Assembly (NCBI GenBank): GCA_018712075.1
Contig: DVHN01000033.1
Coordinates: 1-47,155 of the forward strand
Direction: 5' to 3'
Length of the DNA stretch: 47,155 nucleotides
DNA from: Candidatus Fimimorpha faecalis
GTDB lineage: Bacteria; Bacillota; Clostridia; Lachnospirales; Lachnospiraceae
The notes beneath the pieces are model-generated. The model was not told the origin of the DNA and did no database searches. It saw only the letters and a program-made list of their open reading frames with translations. The position numbers and the translations under genes were made by a program. Numbering within the stretch: position 1 is the stretch's first letter; every line of letters begins with the position of its first letter. Positions 18,252 through 27,147 of this stretch are shown here, in pieces.

Positions 18252-18384
18252 TGTTCGTTCTATTTTTTATATTTATTTTATATGTTTTTATGGATACGTT
18301 TCTGTACACTTCTTTATAATTGTACATTTTATCCAAATTGTAGTTATACATAACTAACCATTAATTAAAAAGGAGGTTACTCTT

Positions 18385-18864
18385 ATGTTAGACGCTTCTT
18401 ATTATAAGAAGACAGATGAAATTATAGAGCATTATGGTCACTCTCAAAGTGCTTTAATTCCAATCATACAAGATATACAAAATGAATATCGTTATCTTCC
18501 TCCAGAACTTTTAAGCTATGTTGCGAAAAAAATTCATATTAATGAAGCAAAAGCTTATAGTGTTGCTACTTTTTATGAGAATTTTTCCTTTGAAGCAAAG
18601 GGAAAATACATTATTAAAGTATGTGATGGAACTGCCTGTCATGTTCGCAAATCTACCGCAGTATTGGAACGACTTTATAAAGAGTTAGGACTTTCCAAAG
18701 GAAAATCTACAACGGATGATATGCTTTTTACATTGGAAACAGTATCCTGTCTCGGTGCTTGTGGGCTTGCCCCTGTTCTAACTGTCAATGACCAGGTTCA
18801 TCCAGCTATGACACCTGATAAAGTTTCTGAGTTAATTCAAGAATTGCGAGGTGAGAGCGAATGA
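18385..18864 (+). CDS. hydC: Hydrogenase NuoE-like subunit HydC
   Basis: This is the small [2Fe-2S] subunit of a trimeric, NAD(H)-linked [FeFe] hydrogenase. The 159 residues have a helical N-domain and a thioredoxin-like C-domain with the cluster ligands C80, C85, C122 and C126 (CDGTAC and SCLGAC), as in NuoE. AGGAGG precedes the ATG. Its stop overlaps the next start (ATGA), implying coupled translation. In the bifurcating enzymes of Thermotoga and Acetobacterium this subunit sits beside the flavin subunit. NADP-type relatives exist, so the nicotinamide used is inferred. Confidence 0.92.
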   Translation: MLDASYYKKTDEIIEHYGHSQSALIPIIQDIQNEYRYLPPELLSYVAKKIHINEAKAYSVATFYENFSFEAKGKYIIKVCDGTACHVRKSTAVLERLYKELGLSKGKSTTDDMLFTLETVSCLGACGLAPVLTVNDQVHPAMTPDKVSELIQELRGESE

Positions 18865-20732
18865 AAATTAGTAACCGAGAAGCGTTAATGACTGAACGTC
18901 TCAATGCTCAAAAAGAAATTGAATCTCAGCAAGTACGTATTCTAATCTGTGCAGGAACTGGATGTCTGGCTGGAGGTTCGGATCGAATCTATGCTAGACT
19001 TCAGGAACTTTGCAAAGATATTGCTCACGTTTCCGTTGAATTCGGAAAAGAAATCGCACATGTTGGAATTAAACGAAGTGGATGCCATGGTTTCTGTGAA
19101 ATGGGCCCACTAGTACGTATTGAACCTTATAACATTCTTTACATCAAAGTACAAGAATCCGACTGTGAAGAAATTTTTCACGAAACAATTCTTCAGGGGA
19201 AACCAATTGAACGTCTCCTTTATCATATGAATGGAGTCACTTATACTGCTCAGGAAGAAATTCCATTTTATGCACAACAAACACGTATCGTATTAAAAAA
19301 CTGCGGTCATATTGATGCAGAAAACATCGACGAAGCCATTGCCAATGGCGGTTATCAGGCTTTGGAAAAAGCATTGTTCACGATGACACCGGATGAAGTA
19401 ATTCAAACAATCTCTGATTCTAATTTGCGTGGACGTGGCGGTGGAGGATTTCCTACTGGATATAAATGGAAACAAGTCGCACGTCAAAAAGAAACGATTC
19501 GCTACATTGTCTGTAACGGAGATGAGGGAGATCCTGGTGCGTTTATGGATCGAAGCATCATGGAAGGAGATCCTCACAAAATGTTAGAAGGTATGCTAAT
19601 TGCCGCCTATGCCGTTGGAGCACAGGAAGGATATATTTATGTGCGTGCCGAATATCCACTTGCAGTTAAACGACTTCAAATTGCAATTGCTCAGGCAGAG
19701 CAAATGCAGCTTATTGGAGATCATATTATGGGATCTGATTTTAGTTTCCATTTACATATTAACCGAGGTGCTGGTGCGTTTGTCTGCGGAGAAGGAAGCG
19801 CCTTAACTGCATCGATTGAAGGACAGCGTGGTATGCCTCGTACGAAACCGCCTCGTACTGTGGAACAAGGTCTGTGGGCGAAACCTACCGTATTAAATAA
19901 TGTAGAAACTTATGCCAACGTTCCACTGATTATTATGAATGGAGCCGATTGGTTCCGCTCCATTGGTACAGAAGGCAGCCCTGGAACCAAAGCATTTGCT
20001 TTAACAGGAAGTGTAAAAAATACTGGTTTGATTGAAGTCCCAATGGGAACCAACCTTAGAAAAATTGTCTATGATATCGGTGGCGGCATTAAAAACGAGG
20101 AACAATTTAAAGCCATCCAAATCGGAGGACCGTCTGGTGGATGTCTGATTTCCACTGATCTGGATCTTCCACTTGATTTTGATTCTTTAAAGAAGCGTGG
20201 AGCTATGATTGGCTCGGGTGGTCTCGTTGTTATGGATATCCACACTTGTATGGTAGAAGTAGCCCGTTTCTTTATGAATTTTACGCAAAATGAAAGCTGC
20301 GGTAAATGTGTTCCGTGCCGAGAAGGTACGATGCGTATGCTGGAAATATTAGAGCGAATTGTAAATGGAAATGGTACATTGGAAGACCTGGATCTCTTAC
20401 AAGAACTCGGAGAAACCATTTCGGATACTGCATTATGTGGACTTGGAAAAAGTGCTGCCCTTCCAGTTTTAAGCACATTAAAGGTATTCCGTGAAGAATA
20501 CGAAGCACACGTAATTGAAAAACGCTGTCCAGCTGGAAATTGTCAGGCACTTAGAAAATACAAGATTGATCCTGATAAATGCAAAGGCTGCTCCAAATGC
20601 GCCCGCAACTGTCCAGTCAATGCAATTACTGGCAAAATCAAGCAGCCATTTACAATCGATACTAATAAATGCATTAAGTGTGGTGCTTGTCAAGAGAACT
20701 GTCCATTTGATGCTATTGTTGTAGAAAACTAG
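18861..20732 (+). CDS. hydB: Hydrogenase flavin subunit HydB (NuoF-like)
   Basis: This 623-residue subunit oxidises NADH through FMN and passes electrons through iron-sulfur clusters. In order there are an N-terminal thioredoxin-like [2Fe-2S] domain (C30, C35, C75, C79), the NuoF body with the FMN/NAD site GRGGGGFPTG (191-200) and GDEGDPGAF (about 220-228), a [4Fe-4S] site (C480, C483, C486, C526), and a C-terminal double [4Fe-4S] domain (C574-C577-C580-C584; C604-C607-C610-C614). This architecture is that of HydB in electron-bifurcating hydrogenases, where flavin couples NADH and ferredoxin oxidation to H2 production. Overlaps hydC by 4 nt; hydA follows 11 nt on. Confidence 0.94.
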   Translation: MKISNREALMTERLNAQKEIESQQVRILICAGTGCLAGGSDRIYARLQELCKDIAHVSVEFGKEIAHVGIKRSGCHGFCEMGPLVRIEPYNILYIKVQESDCEEIFHETILQGKPIERLLYHMNGVTYTAQEEIPFYAQQTRIVLKNCGHIDAENIDEAIANGGYQALEKALFTMTPDEVIQTISDSNLRGRGGGGFPTGYKWKQVARQKETIRYIVCNGDEGDPGAFMDRSIMEGDPHKMLEGMLIAAYAVGAQEGYIYVRAEYPLAVKRLQIAIAQAEQMQLIGDHIMGSDFSFHLHINRGAGAFVCGEGSALTASIEGQRGMPRTKPPRTVEQGLWAKPTVLNNVETYANVPLIIMNGADWFRSIGTEGSPGTKAFALTGSVKNTGLIEVPMGTNLRKIVYDIGGGIKNEEQFKAIQIGGPSGGCLISTDLDLPLDFDSLKKRGAMIGSGGLVVMDIHTCMVEVARFFMNFTQNESCGKCVPCREGTMRMLEILERIVNGNGTLEDLDLLQELGETISDTALCGLGKSAALPVLSTLKVFREEYEAHVIEKRCPAGNCQALRKYKIDPDKCKGCSKCARNCPVNAITGKIKQPFTIDTNKCIKCGACQENCPFDAIVVEN

Positions 20733-20743
20733 GAGGGAATGAA

Positions 20744-22438
20744 ATGGATTATATTACAATTGATCATATGGTAGTGCCAATTGAGGGGGAAAAAAATGTA
20801 CTTTCTCTGATCCGTAAAGCTGGTATTGATCTTCCTACGTTTTGCTACCACTCAGAACTTTCTATTTATGGAGCCTGTCGTATGTGTGTTGTAGAGGATG
20901 ACCGTGGACGTATGTTTGCTTCCTGTTCTGAACAGCCTCGTCCTGGTATGGTTATTTATACTAACACACCAAAAGTACGCCATCATAGAAAGTTAATCTT
21001 AGAACTCTTACTTGGTTCCCACTGCACTTCCTGTACTACTTGTCATAAAAATGGAGATTGTACATTGCAGGATCTTGCCAACCGCCTTGCTATCGACCAT
21101 ATTCGTTTTCAAGACCATCGTGTAGAGCGCCCATTGGATTTGAGTTCTCCATCCATTGTGCGTGACCCAAATAAATGTATTTTATGTGGAGACTGTGTTC
21201 GTACCTGTGATGAAGTTCAGGGAGTTGGTGCATTGGATTTTGCATTTCGTGGTGCAAAAACAGAAGTTATGCCAGCATTCAACCGTACCATTGCAGAAAC
21301 AGACTGTGTCGGCTGCGGACAGTGTCGTGTCGTCTGTCCAACTGGCGCCATTACAATCCGTACCAATCGCACCGAAGTATGGAAAGCATTAGATGACCCG
21401 AAAAAACGTGTCATTGCACAAATTGCACCATCGGTTCGTCTTGCAGTTGGAGATAGTTTTGGTATCCCAAAAGGGGAAAATTGTATGGGAAAACTTGTGG
21501 CGGCTTTGCGTCGTCTCGGTTTTGACGAAGTGTATGATACGAACTTTGGTGCAGATTTAACCGTTATGGAAGAAAGTAAAGAACTTTTGGAACGTTTAAA
21601 ATCAGGTGAAAACCTTCCGTTATTTACTTCCTGCTGTCCAGGCTGGGTGAAATACTGCGAACAGAAATATCCAGAGTTTACAAAAAATATTTCTACTTGT
21701 CGTTCTCCACAGGGAATGTTCTCTGCAATGACAAAGGAATTTTATAAAGAACGAGATAAAGAAGAGGGAAAAGAAACATTCATTGTTTCAATTATGCCAT
21801 GTACAGCAAAGAAAGGGGAAATTCTGCGTCCTGACAACTTTACCGATGGCAGACAAGATACCGATATCGTTATCACTACAACCGAGATTGTAAAAATGAT
21901 TAAATATGCAGGGATTCAATTTGAAACACTTGCAGATGAGGCAACCGATATGCCATTCGGATTAGCTTCTGGAGGCGGAGCCATCTTTGGCATTACTGGC
22001 GGTGTTACCGAAGCAGTGCTTCGTGCCATTGCTCCAAAACAGGATTATACTACGCTTCAGGAAATCAGCCTCAGCGGTATCCGTGGTGATATTCCAATCA
22101 AAGAAACAACCGTTACCGTAGGTGATCGGGACGTTCATATTGCAGTTGTAAATGGTCTCGGTAATGCAGGAAGGTTACTGGAATCGATTAAGGCTGGAAC
22201 TGCACATTATGATTTTGTAGAGGTTATGGCATGCCGCCGAGGCTGTATTTTGGGTGGCGGCCAACCAGTTCATCCTGGTCCTCGTACGAAGAGAAGCCGT
22301 CAGGAAGGCATTTACCGTGTAGACCTCAGTTCCAATGTTCGTTTTTCCAATAAAAACCCACTTCTTATGGAACTGTATGATAACTTCCTTACAGGAAAAG
22401 AACATAAACTCCTGCATCGAAACTTATCAGAAGAATAA
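20744..22438 (+). CDS. hydA: [FeFe] hydrogenase catalytic subunit HydA
   Basis: The H2-forming subunit has 564 residues. In order it has a plant-type [2Fe-2S] domain (C34, C45, C48, C61), a His-Cys3 [4Fe-4S] site (H93, C97, C100, C106), two [4Fe-4S] sites (C145-C155; C188-C198), then the H-cluster domain with TSCCPGW (C297 proton relay, C298 ligand), MPCTAKKGE (C353) and EVMACRRGCILGGGQP (C497, C501). All H-cluster ligands are intact. The extra C-terminal [2Fe-2S] domain of the longer Thermotoga HydA is absent. AGGAGG precedes the ATG. The maturation genes hydEFG are not in the window. Confidence 0.96.
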   Translation: MDYITIDHMVVPIEGEKNVLSLIRKAGIDLPTFCYHSELSIYGACRMCVVEDDRGRMFASCSEQPRPGMVIYTNTPKVRHHRKLILELLLGSHCTSCTTCHKNGDCTLQDLANRLAIDHIRFQDHRVERPLDLSSPSIVRDPNKCILCGDCVRTCDEVQGVGALDFAFRGAKTEVMPAFNRTIAETDCVGCGQCRVVCPTGAITIRTNRTEVWKALDDPKKRVIAQIAPSVRLAVGDSFGIPKGENCMGKLVAALRRLGFDEVYDTNFGADLTVMEESKELLERLKSGENLPLFTSCCPGWVKYCEQKYPEFTKNISTCRSPQGMFSAMTKEFYKERDKEEGKETFIVSIMPCTAKKGEILRPDNFTDGRQDTDIVITTTEIVKMIKYAGIQFETLADEATDMPFGLASGGGAIFGITGGVTEAVLRAIAPKQDYTTLQEISLSGIRGDIPIKETTVTVGDRDVHIAVVNGLGNAGRLLESIKAGTAHYDFVEVMACRRGCILGGGQPVHPGPRTKRSRQEGIYRVDLSSNVRFSNKNPLLMELYDNFLTGKEHKLLHRNLSEE

Positions 22439-22472
22439 CTATGCTACCTTCTAATTTTATATAAATAACTGG

Positions 22473-22523
22473 AAAGACTGCTTTGAATCGGATATAAATG
22501 ATCCATTCATAGGCAGTCTTTTT
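22473..22523 (+). terminator. Terminator of hydCBA
   Basis: AAAGACTGC and GCAGTCTTT form a perfect 9-bp stem (loop 31 nt with an inner GGAT/ATCC pair), followed by TTTTTA. It starts 35 nt past the hydA stop. Confidence 0.85.
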
Positions 22524-22559
22524 AGGCTTGCCAAGCCTTCCTTGATTCAGCTAAATTAA

Positions 22560-22588
22560 TTGACAAATCGATATATGAGCGATAAAAT
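22560..22588 (+). promoter_or_regulatory. Promoter of the 151-residue unknown gene
   Basis: TTGACA (22560-22565), a 17-nt spacer and TAAAAT (22583-22588). The gene therefore has its own transcript, separate from hydCBA. Confidence 0.8.
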
Positions 22589-22645
22589 AGCAAAAACTGC
22601 TGCATTAAACTGTTTAGAATTTTTATCAAGTGAGGAGGTATCATT

Positions 22646-23101
22646 ATGACAGGAAGGGAAGATTCAAAAGCAAATGACCTATTTTTTACATGTAGTTTAA
22701 TTGAATATATTGCAAGAAAAACAAAAAACAGACGATCCGCCATTGTGAATCAATTGGGAAAAGCTCTGGTCACTAAAATTTTCAATCTAGCTGATATTTA
22801 CCATAGCGACAATATTGACCAAGTTAGCGACGATTTTATTCAGCAGGCAAATATTTCTACTGGTACATTTGACAACATCAGCGCTTCAAAATATGCAGTT
22901 CCCAGCCATTGGGATATTGGAAAAGTATACAAACGACTTATTCTTGGCATTTCCAAGGAGAAGAATATTGATCTCATAGATGCTTTGTTTGCAGCCTATA
23001 ACTCTTTTGTTAGTGATAAAATTGATGATTATAACAGTAGTTTTTACTATGATGCGCCTCAAAATATTTTGAATGCCTTTTTAGATGGAAAAATCGAATA
23101 A
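22646..23101 (+). CDS. Uncharacterised 151-residue cytosolic protein
   Basis: I do not recognise this family with certainty. The protein is soluble and mostly helical by composition, without a signal peptide, membrane segment or conserved cysteines. It opens with a polar stretch, then FFTCSLIEYIARKTKNRRSAIVNQLGK and ends PQNILNAFLDGKIE. AGGAGG lies 7 nt before the ATG and it has its own promoter, so it is a real gene. It stands alone between the hydrogenase terminator and the ABC exporter promoter, and neither neighbour indicates a function. Confidence 0.75.
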   Translation: MTGREDSKANDLFFTCSLIEYIARKTKNRRSAIVNQLGKALVTKIFNLADIYHSDNIDQVSDDFIQQANISTGTFDNISASKYAVPSHWDIGKVYKRLILGISKEKNIDLIDALFAAYNSFVSDKIDDYNSSFYYDAPQNILNAFLDGKIE

Positions 23102-23107
23102 AAATTG

Positions 23108-23136
23108 TTGATTTATGCCTCTTTTTATGTTATAAT
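23108..23136 (+). promoter_or_regulatory. Promoter of the ABC-2 exporter operon
   Basis: TTGATT (23108-23113), a 17-nt spacer and TATAAT (23131-23136). The predicted start near 23143 leaves a leader of about 205 nt before the first gene, unusually long for this window. Confidence 0.85.
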
Positions 23137-23142
23137 TATTTT

Positions 23143-23349
23143 CCTTTTCTTTTTTGAAAAGAGAATATGTTACCACGGTTTTTGGAGACATCCTCCAGCC
23201 GCTTGGCAAGATATTTCTGACACACTACAGGCTATGATAACTCCCCCTGTTATCCTCTGCCTGAATTCGTGATCTTATCTCTTTCGGCTGTTCTGCCATT
23301 CTTTTATCACTTGTGTTGTCAGCCAATATAACTACCAGGAGGGATTTTT
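23143..23349 (+). promoter_or_regulatory. Structured leader of ABC-2 exporter, candidate riboswitch
   Basis: Four nested stems can be drawn by hand: CAGCCG/CGGCTG (23196-23201 with 23285-23290), AAGAT/ATCTT (23208-23212 with 23272-23276), CAGGC/GCCTG (23228-23232 with 23259-23263) and GATAAC/GTTATC (23236-23241 with 23249-23254). A competing pairing joins CTGACACAC (23217-23225) to GTGTTGTCAG (23313-23322), next to the AGGAGGG ribosome site (23337-23343). CATCCTCC near 23190 could also mask that site. I know of no named class that this matches. A 17-residue open frame (MLPRFLETSSSRLARYF, 23167-23220) with a poor ribosome site is the alternative explanation. Confidence 0.5.
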
Positions 23350-24150
23350 ATGATTCAAGTGGAACATTTATGTAAAACGTTCCGTGTCGCTAGACGCAAT
23401 GCTGGATTTTATTCCGCAATTCAATCACTTTGGAATCGACAATATGAACTGATTCCTGCACTCAATGACATTTCTTTTTCGATCGCCGATGGTGAAATGG
23501 TCGGCTATATTGGTCCAAATGGAGCTGGAAAATCTTCGACCATTAAAATCCTCAGCGGAATTCTTACACCTGACAGTGGAACCTGTCAAATCAACGGACG
23601 AACCCCTTGGAAAGAACGAAAAGCACATGTGAAAGAAATCGGTGTCGTGTTTGGACAACGCTCCCAACTTTGGTGGGATGTGCCTGTGATCGATTCGTTT
23701 GAACTTTTGCGAGATATTTACAGCATACCAGTTGCCAATTATCGTCATATGCTTGAAGAACTCGTATCGCTATTAAATTTGGAACAAATTATCAAAACTC
23801 CAACGAGACAATTATCGCTTGGACAACGGATGCGATGTGAAATCGCCGCTGCTTTGCTGCATGAACCGAAAATCTTATTTTTGGATGAACCGACAATTGG
23901 ATTGGATGCAGTATCCAAACTGGCAGTTCGAAGTTTCATTCGCAAGTTCAATCAATCTCATCAAACAACGGTTATTCTAACAACTCATGATATGCAAGAC
24001 ATCGAAGCTTTAACCAATCGAATTCTTTTGATTGGAAAAGGACGCATTTTAATGGACGGAACATTGGATACGATGAAACAAATGGTTCCTGATACCAATG
24101 CTTCACTCGATGAAATTGTAGCAAAGCTTTATCAAACATATCATATTTAG
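23350..24150 (+). CDS. ABC-2 exporter ATP-binding protein
   Basis: This 266-residue ATPase powers the exporter formed with the next two genes. It has Walker A GYIGPNGAGKSS (about 55-66), signature LSLGQRMR (about 155), Walker B KILFLDEPTIGLD (about 175) and the switch histidine in ILTTHDMQD (about 213). The extended N-terminus (FRVARRNAGFYSAIQSLWNRQYE) is typical of the COG4586 group that pairs with COG4587 and COG3694 permeases. AGGAGGG precedes the ATG. Substrate unknown; relatives are annotated as drug, bacteriocin or polymer exporters. Confidence 0.9.
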   Translation: MIQVEHLCKTFRVARRNAGFYSAIQSLWNRQYELIPALNDISFSIADGEMVGYIGPNGAGKSSTIKILSGILTPDSGTCQINGRTPWKERKAHVKEIGVVFGQRSQLWWDVPVIDSFELLRDIYSIPVANYRHMLEELVSLLNLEQIIKTPTRQLSLGQRMRCEIAAALLHEPKILFLDEPTIGLDAVSKLAVRSFIRKFNQSHQTTVILTTHDMQDIEALTNRILLIGKGRILMDGTLDTMKQMVPDTNASLDEIVAKLYQTYHI

Positions 24151-24163
24151 GAGGGATGGATTT

Positions 24164-24967
24164 ATGAAGAAATATCTCTCTTTTTTCCGTATGCGTTTTA
24201 TTCACGGTTTACAATACCGATCTGCTGCACTTGCTGGAGTTATCACTCAATTCACTTGGGGATTTATGGAAATTTTATTATTCCGTGCGTTTTATGAGGC
24301 AGATCCATCTGCGTTTCCAATGGAATTTTCTGCACTTTCTTGCTATGTTTGGCTCCAACAAGCATTTTTAGCACTCTATATGACATGGTTTTGGGAAGAA
24401 AATATCTTCCGTTCCATTCGAGATGGATCCATTTGTTACGAACTATGCCGACCACTTAATTTGTACAATCTCTGGTTTACACGAACCATTGCAGTTCGAC
24501 TTTCCAAAGCAGTTCTTCGCTGTATGCCGATCCTCGTCGTTACCGCATTTTTCCCAAAACCATATGGAATGAGCTTACCTCCAACTCCAATCGCAGCAGG
24601 ATGTTTTCTTGTTTCCATGGTTGTTGGAACTTGTCTTGTTGCTTCCTTTAATATGATTATTTATATTGTATCCTTTTTCACGATTTCTGATACAGGAATC
24701 CGAATGGTTGCCTCCAATCTATCCGAATTTTTGTGCGGTGCTGTCATTCCACTCCCATTTCTTCCAGATAAATGGCTATCCGTGATACAATTTCTTCCAT
24801 TTGCCTCTATGAATAACGCTCCATTCCGTATTTACAGTGGAGATATTCATGGTTCAGAATTAATAATGGTAATCGGGTTACAGTTCTTTTGGCTCATTGT
24901 ATTCCTTTTCATTGGAAAAGCGATGATGCATCGTGCACTAAAACAAGTTGTTGTTCAAGGAGGTTAA
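24164..24967 (+). CDS. ABC-2 exporter permease, COG4587 type
   Basis: A 267-residue membrane protein with about six hydrophobic segments (for example around 20-40, 55-75, 115-135, 145-170 and 225-245). It starts MKKYLSFFRMRFIHGLQYR, the usual cytoplasmic entry helix of these permeases. AGGAGGG lies in front of the ATG, 13 nt after the ATPase stop. It should form a heterodimer with the next gene product. No substrate signature is visible. Confidence 0.85.
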   Translation: MKKYLSFFRMRFIHGLQYRSAALAGVITQFTWGFMEILLFRAFYEADPSAFPMEFSALSCYVWLQQAFLALYMTWFWEENIFRSIRDGSICYELCRPLNLYNLWFTRTIAVRLSKAVLRCMPILVVTAFFPKPYGMSLPPTPIAAGCFLVSMVVGTCLVASFNMIIYIVSFFTISDTGIRMVASNLSEFLCGAVIPLPFLPDKWLSVIQFLPFASMNNAPFRIYSGDIHGSELIMVIGLQFFWLIVFLFIGKAMMHRALKQVVVQGG

Positions 24968-24971
24968 GCAA

Positions 24972-25748
24972 GTGAAGTTATATTTCCATTATTTTACCAT
25001 TCATTTAAAAACGATGATGCAGTACAAAGCATCCTTTTTCCTTAGTACAATTGGACAATTCCTCGTTTCCTTTAATGTATTTTTAGGTGTGTATTTTATG
25101 TTAGAGCGATTCCACCAAGTAAAGGGATTTACCTATAGCCAATGCTTACTCTGTTTTTCTACTGTATTACTGTCCTTTTCCTTAGCAGAATGCTTTTTTC
25201 GAGGATTTGATTCCTTTTCTTTTCTAATACAAAAAGGAGAATTTGATCAGATTTTAGTTCGCCCTAGAAGTTTGATTTTACAAATACTTGGAAGCCGCAT
25301 CGAGTTTTCTCGTATCGGACGCATGATTCAAGCAATTGTAATCTTCGGTTATGCAATTCCAACGAGTGGAGTCATATGGAACCTTTCCAAAATTTTTACA
25401 TTAATTTTTATGATTATTGGAGGGGTCATTACGTTTGCTTCCTTATTTTTACTTTATGCATCTCTTTGCTTCTTTACGGTTGATAGTTTAGAGTTTATGA
25501 ATATTTTTACAGACGGTGCAAGAGAGTATGGAAAATATCCAATTGGCATTTACGGAAAAACAGTGCTGCGTATCTGCACTTATATTGTCCCATTTGCTTT
25601 GTTTCAATACTATCCATTTTTATATTTGATTGGACAAATACAAAAACCTATTTTTATGATACTCCCACTCCTCTCCTGCTGCTTCTTTCTTCCATGTTTT
25701 CTCCTTTGGAGGTTTGGAGTACACCGCTATCAATCGACAGGAAGTTAA
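24972..25748 (+). CDS. ABC-2 exporter permease, COG3694 type, GTG start
   Basis: A 258-residue membrane protein with six hydrophobic segments. FRGFDSFSFLIQKGEFDQILVRPRS is a hallmark stretch of the ABC2_membrane_6 (COG3694) family. An ATG at 24948 lies inside the previous gene and lacks a ribosome site. GGAGG 9 nt before the GTG at 24972 favours that start. It is the third member of the exporter operon. The tmcAL promoter follows 10 nt later. Confidence 0.85.
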   Translation: MKLYFHYFTIHLKTMMQYKASFFLSTIGQFLVSFNVFLGVYFMLERFHQVKGFTYSQCLLCFSTVLLSFSLAECFFRGFDSFSFLIQKGEFDQILVRPRSLILQILGSRIEFSRIGRMIQAIVIFGYAIPTSGVIWNLSKIFTLIFMIIGGVITFASLFLLYASLCFFTVDSLEFMNIFTDGAREYGKYPIGIYGKTVLRICTYIVPFALFQYYPFLYLIGQIQKPIFMILPLLSCCFFLPCFLLWRFGVHRYQSTGS

Positions 25749-25758
25749 ACATTATACC

Positions 25759-25787
25759 TTGGCAGTTTTTTATTATTGTGATATAGT
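25759..25787 (+). promoter_or_regulatory. Promoter of tmcAL
   Basis: TTGGCA (25759-25764), a 17-nt spacer and TATAGT (25782-25787), with TGA directly before the -10 box (extended -10). Confidence 0.8.
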
Positions 25788-25823
25788 AACCAATAATAAA
25801 AAATATTTTAGCGAGGAATTAGA

Positions 25824-27113
25824 TTGAATATTGTAGGATTAATTACAGAATACAACCCATTTCACAATGGACATCTTTATCATATGAGACAGGCGATTGC
25901 TTGCACAAATGCTGATTTTTGCATCGTTGTAATGAGCGGAAATTTTGTACAGCGTGGCGCACCAGCCATTATTGATAAATATAGCCGCACACAAATGGCT
26001 CTGGAGGCTGGCGCCGATCTCGTATTGGAACTTCCTATGCCATTTGCCTGTGCCAGCGCAGAAATATTTGCTCACGCAGCAGTGGCTCTTTTAAACTCTC
26101 TTGGAATTGTAACCCATTTATGTTTCGGCAGCGAGTACAATAATGAAATGTTGTTAACAGCTCTCGCATCTATTTTTTGTGAAGAACCTCCTGCCTATCG
26201 TACGGCTCTGCAAACTGGCTTAAGAAACGGAAATTCTTTTCCAAAAGCACGAACGGATGCCATTCTCTCTTATTTGAAGCAAAAATCCGACTCCGATCGT
26301 TTTCAATCATTTGATTTAGAACTGAACCAATTGGAGTCCATTTTATCTTCTCCAAATAATATTTTAGGCATCGAATATTTAAAAGCATTACAGCGCTTGT
26401 CCAGTTCCATCCATCCAGTTCCCATCCACCGGATTGCATCAGGCTATCATTCTGCCCAGATTCAAGACGAGATCAGCTCTGCCACAGCAGTTCGTCAACT
26501 ATTAGAAACGACAGCTGATCTATCCAAACATTCAAAAACCGACTCATTACTTTCCAAAGCAGTTCCTCCAACAGTACACGAAAGCCTAACTGCCTATTAC
26601 CAAGTGAAAACTCCGATTGTTTCCAATGACCTTTCGACCGTTTTAAACTATTGCTTTTTAACAAAATCCAATTATGATCTCTATGCAGAATGGAGCAAAG
26701 AACTTTCCAATCGTGCCACTCGTATGCTGCCTGCCTGTTACAGTTTTGATTCATGGGCAGAACAGTTAAAATCCAAAAATATCACGCACACACGTATTTG
26801 CCGAAGTTTGATCCATCTTATCACAGCTATTACAAAAGAAGATATGCAGCAATATAAGCAGTCCGATTACTGTCTCTATGCCAGAATCCTTGGATTTCGC
26901 ACGGAATCAGCATCACTTCTTTCTTCTCTGAAAAAGCAATGTCAAATTCCAATTATAACCAAAGCTGCTGATGCCAAAACCAAATTAACCTCTCTTGGGC
27001 TTCATCTATTTGAACAAGAGGTACTGGCATCTCAACTGTACAACCAAATCGTATTCCAAAAATTTCATACCATATTGCCCGATGAATATCGTGCCAATAT
27101 TATTCGATTATAA
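25824..27113 (+). CDS. tmcAL: tRNA-Met cytidine acetate ligase TmcAL, TTG start
   Basis: TmcAL activates acetate with ATP and makes N4-acetylcytidine at position 34 of elongator tRNA-Met, keeping AUA and AUG decoding apart. The 429 residues start (M)NIVGLITEYNPFHNGHLYHM, a nucleotidyltransferase-type HxGH motif (residues 15-18), followed by MSGNFVQRGAPAI and LELPMPFACASAEIFA. The start is TTG with GAGG upstream. The C-terminus (LASQLYNQIVFQKFHTILPDEY) is repeated in decayed form at 30251-30322, which suggests that DNA entered at the end of this gene. Confidence 0.94.
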   Translation: MNIVGLITEYNPFHNGHLYHMRQAIACTNADFCIVVMSGNFVQRGAPAIIDKYSRTQMALEAGADLVLELPMPFACASAEIFAHAAVALLNSLGIVTHLCFGSEYNNEMLLTALASIFCEEPPAYRTALQTGLRNGNSFPKARTDAILSYLKQKSDSDRFQSFDLELNQLESILSSPNNILGIEYLKALQRLSSSIHPVPIHRIASGYHSAQIQDEISSATAVRQLLETTADLSKHSKTDSLLSKAVPPTVHESLTAYYQVKTPIVSNDLSTVLNYCFLTKSNYDLYAEWSKELSNRATRMLPACYSFDSWAEQLKSKNITHTRICRSLIHLITAITKEDMQQYKQSDYCLYARILGFRTESASLLSSLKKQCQIPIITKAADAKTKLTSLGLHLFEQEVLASQLYNQIVFQKFHTILPDEYRANIIRL

Positions 27114-27147
27114 CTACTAAAAATCATTCTTCAGGGAAGGTGATTAT

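Noticed and set aside
23162-23330. Decayed minus-strand coding sequence in the exporter leader
   Set aside because: Short open pieces exist (for example MAEQPKEIRSRIQ), but stops interrupt every frame; base-paired structure explains the region better.
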